Positions 25,830 through 34,329 of a DNA stretch of 38,392 nt are shown here, piece by piece. The DNA is from Candidatus Brocadia sp. (GTDB lineage: Bacteria > Planctomycetota > Brocadiia > Brocadiales > Brocadiaceae), in contig JABWAQ010000023.1 in assembly GCA_013360945.1 (NCBI GenBank), positions 1 through 38,392 on the forward strand, in the 5' to 3' direction. How positions within the stretch are numbered: the first letter of the stretch is position 1; each line of letters begins with the position of its first letter. The translations under genes and the position numbers were made by a program. The notes below the pieces were generated by a model, which made no database searches, was not told where the DNA came from, and saw nothing but the letters and a program-made list of their open reading frames with translations.

Positions 25830-28800
25830 CACTGCCATTCCAACCTTATGTAGGTCCACGCCCTTTCGAAAGGGGTGATCGTACTCTGTTTTTTGGACGT
25901 GACCATGAATCCAGGGAACTCCTCTCACTGATTATTGCCGAACGGGAAGTGCTTCTCTACGCCCAGTCCGGCACAGGAAAGTCGTCACTGCTGAATGCCA
26001 GGATCATTCCCATACTTGAAGAAAATGGATTTGACGTTTTGCCTGTAGCCCGGGTAAAAGGAGTTATTTCAAAGGAAATAAAACCTGAAGAAGTACAAAA
26101 CGTCTTTGTGTTTAATGCCCTAAGGAATTGGATAAAAGAGAAAATCGATCCAAAGATGTCCCTTATTGCCTTTCTGAGAAAACGCAAACGGGTCACTGAT
26201 GAAGACGGGATGCCTTCGCCCCGTGCGATCATCTTCGACCAGTTCGAGGAGTTATTTACATTCTATGCGGAAGACTGGAAAGGCAGGGAACTATGGAAAG
26301 ACAGAGAGGATTTCTTTAAACAGGTTCGGGAAGCGCTGGAAGAAGATTCTCTCTTGCGGGTGATCTTTACCATACGTGAGGAATATGTGGCCCAAATAGA
26401 TTTTTTCGCCTCTTTATTGCCAGAAAAATTGCGAACCCGTTTTTATTTGAAGCGCTTGACTAAAGAAAATGCGCTAACGGCTATTAAAAGCCCATTAAAA
26501 GGCACCGGATTCTCTTATGTTGATGGCGTTGCAGAAAAACTTGTTGAAGATTTATCGAAGACCAGGGTTGTCGCTGATACCGGAAAAACTATCGTGGTGC
26601 CAGGGGAATTTGTAGAACCTGTACAACTCCAGATAGTTTGCCATACGTTGTGGCAGAATTTACCTGATAATGTCACAAAAATAACAGAAAATCTTCTTAG
26701 CTCTTTTGGAGATGTAAACCGGACATTATCGGAATTTTATGAAAACGCTATCATAGAGACCGTGCTAAAGACGGGTGTAAACGAATGGGATTTGCGCGAG
26801 TGGTTCAAAGAAAAACTCATCACGAAATCGGGCACACGCGGAATGTTTCATAAAGAACAGGAAGAAGCCCAATGGATTCCGGATGGGGCAATAAATTTGT
26901 TTGAAAGTTTGCATCTCATACGGGGTGAATGGCGAGCCGGCGCACGGTGGTATGAATTAACCCACGATAGATTCATTGAGCCCATTCAGGAATCCAACCG
27001 GAGGTGGTTTGATAAAAACCGGGCTGCAAGGTATGCCCGCAAGTGGCTGACAGAAAAGGTAGGGGGATGGGATGCTAAAGGGAAGGGCGCGAGTGGTTTA
27101 CTGGATGAAGTCGATTTACGCGAAGCAGAGCGATGTTTAAATATTCTGGGTTCTTATTTTCGTGCATACGAATTTAAACCACCATTATCTATTGAAAGAC
27201 TTTGTAACGTAGTTAACAGTGATGATTACCATATAGCTCCTCTCACTGCAAATGACCATACGGCAGACTGGCTTAATGAACTTATAAAAATCCCCAATTT
27301 CTACGATATTTTGCATTCAAGAAAACCGGACATCAGTTTCTCTCAAAACATAGTAGCGTTGGCCAGCAAAACTAAGGGATACAGAGAGAAAAGCCTGTCC
27401 GCTTTAAACAGCGATGAAAAGGTCGATATTAGAAGACTTAACCGTCTCCTTTTGGAAGAAACTTACTCACAGGAAACCCCAAAGAGTCGTAATGTTTATG
27501 GCGAAGACATTCTGCTCCTGGTTGACTCCAGCAGGAAGGCTATTGAAAAACATAAACGGGAAAAGGAAGAAGCCCGTCAGCATGAATTGCAACAAGCTCA
27601 GGCCTTGGCTAAAGCAGAGGCTGCACGCGCAGAAGAGGCCAAAAAATCAAAGAAGCTATTCATGCGCATTTCTATTGGAACAGCCGTATTGTTCATATGC
27701 GCTGTCCTTGCTTTTGTTATTGCTATACGAAATTACGACACAGCAAAAAAACAGGCAACAATACTCGAAAAACAGAATCGAATTTCAAATGCTTTTAGGA
27801 TAGCTGGAATTGCAAAGGAAAATTTACCGATAGATCCGGAACTCAGTGTTCTCCTGGCAATGTATGCGGTATCAGAAATGTATGCCTGTACTACAGACAA
27901 CACCGAAGCGGACAGAAGAAAAAGATCCAAAGCGCAAGATGCCCTATACAGCGCTTTACAAAGTTTACAATCACGGAAAATACAACTCAACCTGACGGAT
28001 CATGTAGATATAGTTACCAGTGTTGCATATAGTCCGGATGGAAGTATGATAGCTACAGCCAGTAAGGACGGCACGGTGATAATATGGGATGCTAAATCTA
28101 TGCAAAAGTTTGGTAGTGGTAGCATATCTTATCCGGATTGTGTATGGCTTGGTATAGAAATTTCTCCTGTAAAGGATGACATAATTGCTCAATATGAATT
28201 ACAGAAAGGTTTAGGAGTCCTGGTGAAAAATGTGATCGGGGGAGGACCTGCTCATAACACAGGCATCGCAGTAGATGATATTATCACAAAAATCGACGAT
28301 AAAGAAGTAGACTTTAATAACTTCTTTGATGTGCTTCTGGGTTTCTCACCGGAAACTTACGTAAAAGTCGAAGTTATCCGCAACAAAGAGCGTATTCCTA
28401 TTCAAGCCATTTTGGGTGAGAAAAATGCGATGGTTACTTGCGTTGCCTTTAGTCCGGACGGGAAACATCTTGCCACCGCAGGCGATGATGCACAAACGAG
28501 AATTTGGGATGTGCAATCTGGCAAAGAAATTCTTGTGCTCAAAGGACACTCCTTGTGTGTAAATAGTGTTACTTTTAACCCGGAAGGAAATCGTATTGCC
28601 ACTGCCAGCGATGATAAAACGGCAAAAATATGGGATGCCGCATCCGGTAAAGAAATTCGCACCCTTGCGGGTCATACCGACCTTGTCAGCGATGTCACTT
28701 TTAACCCTGATGATACTCTCATTGCTACGGCAAGCTGGGATAAAACGGCAATGATATGGGGTGTTAAATCAGACAAACCAATCCGTGTTTTTAAAAGGCA

Positions 28801-31800
28801 TGGCGATAGAGTTAATAGCGTTGCTTTTGATCCTGATGGAAAATTTCTGGCTACTGCTAGTTCTGATAATACAGCGAAGATATGGGATATTGCATCTGGT
28901 AAGGAGCATATTACCCTTTCAGAACGTGGTGTTGTAAACAGCATTGCGTTCAGTAAAGATGGAAAACGGCTTGCTACTGCGAGCTGGGATTATACTGTAG
29001 GAATATGGGATGCTGCATCCTGGAAAAAATTGCAAACGCTTCCGGGCCACACCAATGCGGTCAGCGATGTTGCCTTTTGCCCGGACGGAACGCACCTTGC
29101 CACTGCAAGTTTTGATAATTCAGTAAAGGTGTGGGATATTACATCCGTAACATTGGGCAGAAATCAGCATATTCTCCCCGAATACTCGAGTATGGTTTGG
29201 GAAGTAATCTTTAGTCGCGATGGAAAACACCTTGCTACTGCAAGTAATGATAAGACAGCAAGGGTATGGGATATCGAAACAGGCAAGGAACTTCTTGCCT
29301 TGAAAGGGCATAAAGATACAGTTTTTAGAGTTGCCTTTAGCCCCGATGAAAAACTCATTGCCACTGCCAGTTGGGATAAAACCGCAAAGATATGGGATGC
29401 TGTATCCGGAAAGGAGATTCGCCCCCTTTCAGGCCACATCGATCATGTCAATGATGTCATTTTTAGCCCTGATGGGAAACTCATTGCCACTGCTAGTTTT
29501 GATAAGACAGCAAAGATATGGGATGTCAGTTCAGGTAAGGAACGTTGCACTCTAAAAGGTCACACCAATTTTGTAAGTGATGTTGCCTTTAGTCCCGATG
29601 GAAACCTCATCGCTACTGCCAGTTGGGATAATACGGCAAAGGTATGGGATGTTGCTTCGGGCAAAGAGCTGTTCACTCTCTCAGGACATAAGAATTTTGT
29701 CAATGGTGTTGCCTTTAGTCCTGACGGGAACCTCATTGCCACTGCCAGTCGGGATAATACGGTAAAGGTATGGGATGTTGCTTCGGGCAAGAAACCGTTC
29801 ACCCTCTCAGGACATACGAATTTTGTCAATGATGTTGCCTTTAGTCCTGACGGAAACCTCATTGCCACTGCCAGTCGGGATAAAACCGTAAGGATTTGGG
29901 ATGTGGTGACGCACAAGCCGCTGCGCACCATTTCTGGTTTTACCGGCTGGGTGAATGCTGTGACATTTCGTCCGGATGGAAAATATCTTGGCACTGCCAG
30001 TGAAGGGGATAACGCAATAAAAATACACCCACTTGAAAAAGAAGATATCGTATCGATGGCAAGGACGTATCTTACCCGTTCATTGAGTAAAGCAGAGTGC
30101 AAAGAACATCTAAACGAGAAACAACTCCCGCACATGTTTGAGGCATTAGACCGGTATGTGAAAGGCAAGAATCTTGCAAAGGCAGGCAATATCGATGGCG
30201 CTATTGATGATTTTAGAAAAGCCAAAGAAAAGGATGCCAATCTAAATATCGATCCCGCGGATGAAGCGAAGCGATTCTCGATTACTGCACTTAAAGAGAA
30301 GGGGCAATATTTAGCAAGGATCTACAAAATAGAAGACGCTGTTGTTTGTTTCGAAGAGGCAAAGAAACTGGATTCTGCCTTAGACCCGGAAGAAGAAGTA
30401 AAAAAATTTGCAGTGCCTGGCCTTGTAAGTGAAGGAGAACGGTTATTTGAGAAGGGCAAAACGGATGAGGCAATGAAAAAACTAAAAACGGCTATTTCTC
30501 TTGATCGAAGATGCGATGGCGCTTATGAAATGCTGGAAATAATTTATAGCAAAAACGTATACAGGAATGAATATCAGAAATATCTTGAATTATTGGAAGA
30601 GGCAATAAGACAATATCCCGATTACAATTTTGCCTATGTTAAATTAGGACTTGGTTACAATATCACAGGAAAGCATGATCAAGCTATTGAGAAACTGAAA
30701 ATAGCAATTTCCCTCAATCCTGAAGACGAATGGGCTTATAGAGTGCTTGGAATTACTTATAAAACGAAGGGCGAGTACCATAAGGCCATCAAAAATTACC
30801 ATAGGGCTATAGAGATTATGCCGACGAAATGGGCTTACGTTGAATTGGGAGAGACTTTTGGACTGATAAATGCTTATTCTAAGGCGATTAAGGCATTGAA
30901 AAATGCTTTACAAATGGACCCTTACAATGATTACGCCTATCTCGTTTTATCAAATATTTATACCCAAAGAGAAGCGTATGAAAAGGCAATTCAAACACTT
31001 GAAGGAGCAGTAGTATTAATACCAGAATCTTCATTATTATATATACAGTTGGGGGATTGCTACAGATTAAGCGAGAATTATGGCAAGGCAAGGGAAAATA
31101 CTGAGAAGGCAATAAAGTTGTCTCCGAAAGATGCCTACGCTTATGGAGTCCTGGGCAGAATTCAATTTGCTCAGGAAGAATATGCGAATGCGATAGAGAG
31201 CGCAAAGAAGGCAATAGAGTATGACAGTGATTATGAGGATGCATATTCTTTATTGAGAGGAGTATATTGTGAGCTAAAGAAAGCCGATGCTGTCGAAGAA
31301 CTACTCAAGGCTTATCTTGAAAAGTATCCTGAAAATGTATCTGTTCACGCGAATCTTGGCATATTGTATCAAGAATATTTTCATAATTATCAACAGGCAT
31401 ATGAGATGTACAAAAAAGTGTACGACCTTGATAGCAACAATGTCACATTCAAGGAAAATTTCATCGAGGCCAACTTGACTACTGGACGCTTTGAACAGGC
31501 ATACAACTTAGCAAGAGAGCGGTTGAAAAACCAAAACCTGACTAAAGAAGAAAGGCTCAGTATAATGTTTATTGCAATATCAGCCTTGCTTTGCCAAGAG
31601 AAAAAGACCAACGCCTTCGATGAAATCAAGGATTTTGTTACATACTATAAATCTTTACAAAAGGATTATGAAAGGTCATGGAGTTATAACGGAGTCAGGA
31701 ATTTTGTAAATAAGAATGAAGGGATTGACTATTATGAAAAGGATATTATTTTAACACTCATTGATATCCTCGAATCTCCTGATTTGAAGACAGCGAATAA

Positions 31801-31852
31801 AAAAGTAGAAGAGTTAAAATCATCCTATCCGGAAATCTTTGTTCGAACCTAA
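25826..31852 (+). CDS. Giant STAND NTPase: NTPase-TM-WD40(PDZ)-WD40-TPR
   Basis: A 2008-residue protein. An nSTAND1-type P-loop NTPase has Walker A AQSGTGKSS (46-54; the usual first Gly is Ala) and Walker B IIFDQFEELF (135-144). A winged-helix-like region (about 310-395, with YELTHDRFIEPI) follows. Then come a coiled coil (570-612), one TM helix (about 613-636), a linker, and one WD40 blade (about 727-762). A PDZ domain (about 768-865; GLGVLVKNVIGGGPAHNTGI) is inserted before thirteen more WD40 blades (868-1395). TPRs run from about 1440 to 1950. Fourteen blades equal two seven-bladed propellers. Basic residues before the TM suggest the NTPase is cytoplasmic and the WD40-PDZ-TPR part is across the membrane. 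No enzymatic effector is in the chain; the coupled SIR2 gene would supply it. STAND proteins act as ligand-gated oligomerising switches, so sensor plus trans effector is the inferred role. Confidence 0.87.
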   Translation: MTLPFQPYVGPRPFERGDRTLFFGRDHESRELLSLIIAEREVLLYAQSGTGKSSLLNARIIPILEENGFDVLPVARVKGVISKEIKPEEVQNVFVFNALRNWIKEKIDPKMSLIAFLRKRKRVTDEDGMPSPRAIIFDQFEELFTFYAEDWKGRELWKDREDFFKQVREALEEDSLLRVIFTIREEYVAQIDFFASLLPEKLRTRFYLKRLTKENALTAIKSPLKGTGFSYVDGVAEKLVEDLSKTRVVADTGKTIVVPGEFVEPVQLQIVCHTLWQNLPDNVTKITENLLSSFGDVNRTLSEFYENAIIETVLKTGVNEWDLREWFKEKLITKSGTRGMFHKEQEEAQWIPDGAINLFESLHLIRGEWRAGARWYELTHDRFIEPIQESNRRWFDKNRAARYARKWLTEKVGGWDAKGKGASGLLDEVDLREAERCLNILGSYFRAYEFKPPLSIERLCNVVNSDDYHIAPLTANDHTADWLNELIKIPNFYDILHSRKPDISFSQNIVALASKTKGYREKSLSALNSDEKVDIRRLNRLLLEETYSQETPKSRNVYGEDILLLVDSSRKAIEKHKREKEEARQHELQQAQALAKAEAARAEEAKKSKKLFMRISIGTAVLFICAVLAFVIAIRNYDTAKKQATILEKQNRISNAFRIAGIAKENLPIDPELSVLLAMYAVSEMYACTTDNTEADRRKRSKAQDALYSALQSLQSRKIQLNLTDHVDIVTSVAYSPDGSMIATASKDGTVIIWDAKSMQKFGSGSISYPDCVWLGIEISPVKDDIIAQYELQKGLGVLVKNVIGGGPAHNTGIAVDDIITKIDDKEVDFNNFFDVLLGFSPETYVKVEVIRNKERIPIQAILGEKNAMVTCVAFSPDGKHLATAGDDAQTRIWDVQSGKEILVLKGHSLCVNSVTFNPEGNRIATASDDKTAKIWDAASGKEIRTLAGHTDLVSDVTFNPDDTLIATASWDKTAMIWGVKSDKPIRVFKRHGDRVNSVAFDPDGKFLATASSDNTAKIWDIASGKEHITLSERGVVNSIAFSKDGKRLATASWDYTVGIWDAASWKKLQTLPGHTNAVSDVAFCPDGTHLATASFDNSVKVWDITSVTLGRNQHILPEYSSMVWEVIFSRDGKHLATASNDKTARVWDIETGKELLALKGHKDTVFRVAFSPDEKLIATASWDKTAKIWDAVSGKEIRPLSGHIDHVNDVIFSPDGKLIATASFDKTAKIWDVSSGKERCTLKGHTNFVSDVAFSPDGNLIATASWDNTAKVWDVASGKELFTLSGHKNFVNGVAFSPDGNLIATASRDNTVKVWDVASGKKPFTLSGHTNFVNDVAFSPDGNLIATASRDKTVRIWDVVTHKPLRTISGFTGWVNAVTFRPDGKYLGTASEGDNAIKIHPLEKEDIVSMARTYLTRSLSKAECKEHLNEKQLPHMFEALDRYVKGKNLAKAGNIDGAIDDFRKAKEKDANLNIDPADEAKRFSITALKEKGQYLARIYKIEDAVVCFEEAKKLDSALDPEEEVKKFAVPGLVSEGERLFEKGKTDEAMKKLKTAISLDRRCDGAYEMLEIIYSKNVYRNEYQKYLELLEEAIRQYPDYNFAYVKLGLGYNITGKHDQAIEKLKIAISLNPEDEWAYRVLGITYKTKGEYHKAIKNYHRAIEIMPTKWAYVELGETFGLINAYSKAIKALKNALQMDPYNDYAYLVLSNIYTQREAYEKAIQTLEGAVVLIPESSLLYIQLGDCYRLSENYGKARENTEKAIKLSPKDAYAYGVLGRIQFAQEEYANAIESAKKAIEYDSDYEDAYSLLRGVYCELKKADAVEELLKAYLEKYPENVSVHANLGILYQEYFHNYQQAYEMYKKVYDLDSNNVTFKENFIEANLTTGRFEQAYNLARERLKNQNLTKEERLSIMFIAISALLCQEKKTNAFDEIKDFVTYYKSLQKDYERSWSYNGVRNFVNKNEGIDYYEKDIILTLIDILESPDLKTANKKVEELKSSYPEIFVRT
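29573..29950 (+). repeat. Near-identical 126-bp WD40-coding tandem repeats
   Basis: Three consecutive blades (29573-29698, 29699-29824, 29825-29950) share long stretches with few differences, including silent sites. The first ~57 bp of units 2 and 3 differ at only about two bases. Earlier blades of the same gene are more diverged. This indicates recent duplication or gene conversion inside the sensor region. Confidence 0.85.
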
Positions 31853-31955
31853 GAAAAAAACGAAGAACACAAAATATCCGAAATGAATTTATTCAATCAA
31901 TAACACTTATAAGGTTTTCTAAAGAATTCCCAGCGCAGCTTAAAACTTACTTTTC

Positions 31956-34085
31956 TCATTCACGCATCATCTTCGCCCGCACCAGCCTTATCTCCTCATA
32001 GGAATAATCATCTCCGAGTTTCTCCTTTGCCGGGGTCAACCGTTCCATGCCTAATTCGTTGAATATCGTACGAATGCGGTTTTGCTTTTCCGGGGAGACC
32101 ATCCTGTCTACAAAAATATCTTCTCCTTCCTGAATAAGTTTTTCCATATGAGAGACAATCGTGGACACCGCAAGCCCCCTCCTTTGTGCAATTTCCTGGA
32201 TGGTGAGGTCTTGCCGGTACAGTTCCATGGTTGCCTGATGCGTTAAAGACTTCGCTTGCTCTCCGGAAGGTTCAATGGGTTTCCGGACAATCGGTTTGGG
32301 CTCAACATGGTGTTGTTTGCAATAACCAACGATCTCCTGCAAAAACACATCTCCGTACCTCCTTAATTTCCGTTCTCCCACGCCGCTTATCGACCGCAAA
32401 TCAGCGACATTTTGTGGATAATATGTTGACATTTCTTTCAGACTGGTATCATGAAAAACAACATACGGCGGCACGCCTTCCTGATCGGCCAGTGTTTTTC
32501 TTAAAACCCTCAAACGTTCAAACAAGGTGCGGTCGTAATCTTCACGCACTTCGGCTCTCTGAATATGAGGTTTTTCTTCGGGTTTTGTTAAAAACACCTT
32601 TTCATTGCGCAATAACACATCCCGACTCTTCTCATTCAATTTTAAGACGGGATACTTATCCCCATCCAATCCCAGGTACCTTAATTGGATTAACTCCCGG
32701 ATAAACGCCTGCCACTGCGACTTTGAATATTCCTTTCCGGCACCAAATGTCTTAATCATATCGTGCCGGTTTTGCAACACTTTTTGGTTTTTTGAACCCA
32801 GCAGGACGTCAATAACGTAATTTATCCCGAACCGCCCATCCACACGGTAAACGCATGATAAAATCTTTTGCGCGGCGATTGTTCCATCAAACCGTTCCTT
32901 CGGTTCTAAACAAACATCGCAATTACCACAATTCGGTTCATCAAAATGTTCTCCAAAATACGCCAGCAATAACCTTCTCCGGCAAACATTGCTTTCACAA
33001 TAGTTCACTAACTCCCGCAATTGCTTATAAGCGACTTGCTTTTCGTCTTCGTTTTCCTTTTGATTGATGAAATGTTCTATCTTGAATTTGTCGGCATAAC
33101 TAAAGAACAAGATACAGTCGCTCTTTAAACTATCCCTTCCCGCACGCCCTGTTTCCTGGTAATAACCTTCGATGCTCTTCGGTAAGTCATAGTGAATCAC
33201 ATACCGCACATTTGGTTTGTCGATGCCCATACCAAAGGCAATCGTTGCCACAACAATCTCCACGTCGTCACGGATAAACCGTTCCTGATTCTCCGTCCTG
33301 ACTTCAGCGGTCAGTCCCGCATGATATGGCAGGGCGCGGTATCCCTTCGCCTGCAGGCCTGCAGCCAAACTTTCCACTGTCTTACGGCTCTGGCAATAGA
33401 TAATTCCGGAATCCTTCTTTCTGCCCTCCAGATACTGGAGTATCTGGTGATAGGGATTATCTTTGGGTTTAATCTGGTAATACAAGTTTTTCCGGTTAAA
33501 ACTTGCCTTGAAGATCTTGCCGTCCGATAATTTCAGTTGCGTAAGGATGTCTGCCTGAACGACAGGTGTTGCGGTGGCCGTTAAGGCCATAACAGGCACC
33601 CTGGGAAATCTCTCCTTCAACACCTTTAACTGACGGTATTCCGGCCTGAAGTCATGCCCCCATTCAGAAATACAATGCGATTCGTCTATAGCAATAAGAG
33701 ACACCTGCAATCCCTGTAAGAATTGGAGAAATTCGGGCATGACCAGTCTTTCCGGCGCGACATAGAGGATCTTTATTTCGCCGTTTGACAGTCTCCGCCT
33801 TCTGACATCAATTTCATCATAACTTAACGAACTATTGATGAACGTTGCTGGAATGCCATCAGCCAATAATCCGTCTACCTGGTCTTTCATCAAGGCTATT
33901 AATGGAGAGATGACAATGGTTACACCAGGGAAAAGAAGGGCAGGCAGTTGATAACACAAGGATTTACCACCCCCTGTCGGCATGAGGACAAAGACGTCCC
34001 TTTGTCTCAGCACTTCCTTGATAATGTCCTCCTGGAGGGGGTAAAAGCTCGTATAACCAAAATATTTTTGCAGCATTGTATACAT
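31956..34085 (-). CDS. recQ: ATP-dependent DNA helicase RecQ
   Basis: A 3'-5' superfamily 2 helicase acting in recombination and stalled-fork repair. Helicase core: MPTGGGKSLCYQLPAL (motif I), IDESHCISEWGHDFRPEY (DExH box plus the RecQ aromatic loop), ALTATATP, and YYQETGRAGRD (motif VI). The RQC zinc-binding cysteines lie in CESNVCRRR and CGNCDVC. An HRDC domain (about residues 510-590) and a C-terminal HTH_40-like wing (TIQEIAQRRGLAVSTIVSHM) complete the protein. 709 residues is normal for the HTH-tailed RecQ form. It is convergent with the STAND gene. The ribosome-binding site is weak, and an alternative ATG lies three codons inside. Confidence 0.96.
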   Translation of the reverse strand: MYTMLQKYFGYTSFYPLQEDIIKEVLRQRDVFVLMPTGGGKSLCYQLPALLFPGVTIVISPLIALMKDQVDGLLADGIPATFINSSLSYDEIDVRRRRLSNGEIKILYVAPERLVMPEFLQFLQGLQVSLIAIDESHCISEWGHDFRPEYRQLKVLKERFPRVPVMALTATATPVVQADILTQLKLSDGKIFKASFNRKNLYYQIKPKDNPYHQILQYLEGRKKDSGIIYCQSRKTVESLAAGLQAKGYRALPYHAGLTAEVRTENQERFIRDDVEIVVATIAFGMGIDKPNVRYVIHYDLPKSIEGYYQETGRAGRDSLKSDCILFFSYADKFKIEHFINQKENEDEKQVAYKQLRELVNYCESNVCRRRLLLAYFGEHFDEPNCGNCDVCLEPKERFDGTIAAQKILSCVYRVDGRFGINYVIDVLLGSKNQKVLQNRHDMIKTFGAGKEYSKSQWQAFIRELIQLRYLGLDGDKYPVLKLNEKSRDVLLRNEKVFLTKPEEKPHIQRAEVREDYDRTLFERLRVLRKTLADQEGVPPYVVFHDTSLKEMSTYYPQNVADLRSISGVGERKLRRYGDVFLQEIVGYCKQHHVEPKPIVRKPIEPSGEQAKSLTHQATMELYRQDLTIQEIAQRRGLAVSTIVSHMEKLIQEGEDIFVDRMVSPEKQNRIRTIFNELGMERLTPAKEKLGDDYSYEEIRLVRAKMMRE

Positions 34086-34292
34086 GGTATTTCAGTGATA
34101 ATAGCGATTTCCATTTCCCGAATCAATCTTAAACGTTAAAAATATAACTATTCATCGCAAAGATACGAAGAACGAAGGCTTTAACGACCATAGAAAATTC
34201 CTTTTATCTCTTTTTTTATCGCTTTTTACCCCATTTTGCGCATCCTGCGCCTTTGCAGTGAATTATTCCTGACTAAAACGAGAGAAACTCTT

Positions 34293-34320
34293 TTGACATT
34301 CAAATATTCTATGATAAACT
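34293..34320 (+). promoter_or_regulatory. Promoter of the FGE-like gene, placing the start at the start codon
   Basis: A perfect -35 TTGACA (34293-34298), 16-bp spacer and -10 TAAACT (34315-34320). The predicted transcription start near 34327 is within a few bases of the ATG at 34330. The gap from recQ (34086 on) otherwise holds only AT-rich DNA. Confidence 0.5.
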
Positions 34321-34329
34321 TTTTATGAT

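Noticed and set aside
29573-29950. CRISPR-like repeat array
   Set aside because: The repeats are 126 bp, contiguous without spacers, and encode WD40 blades in frame.
29560-30240. Long minus-strand ORF (226 codons) opposite the WD40 repeats
   Set aside because: It is a repetitive mirror of the WD40 coding repeats, with the same 126-bp periodicity and no independent signal.
25826-31852. Frameshift or assembly fusion explaining the very long STAND gene
   Set aside because: The reading frame is continuous, domain boundaries are clean, and STAND-WD40-TPR chains are a known layout; only the PDZ insertion is unusual.
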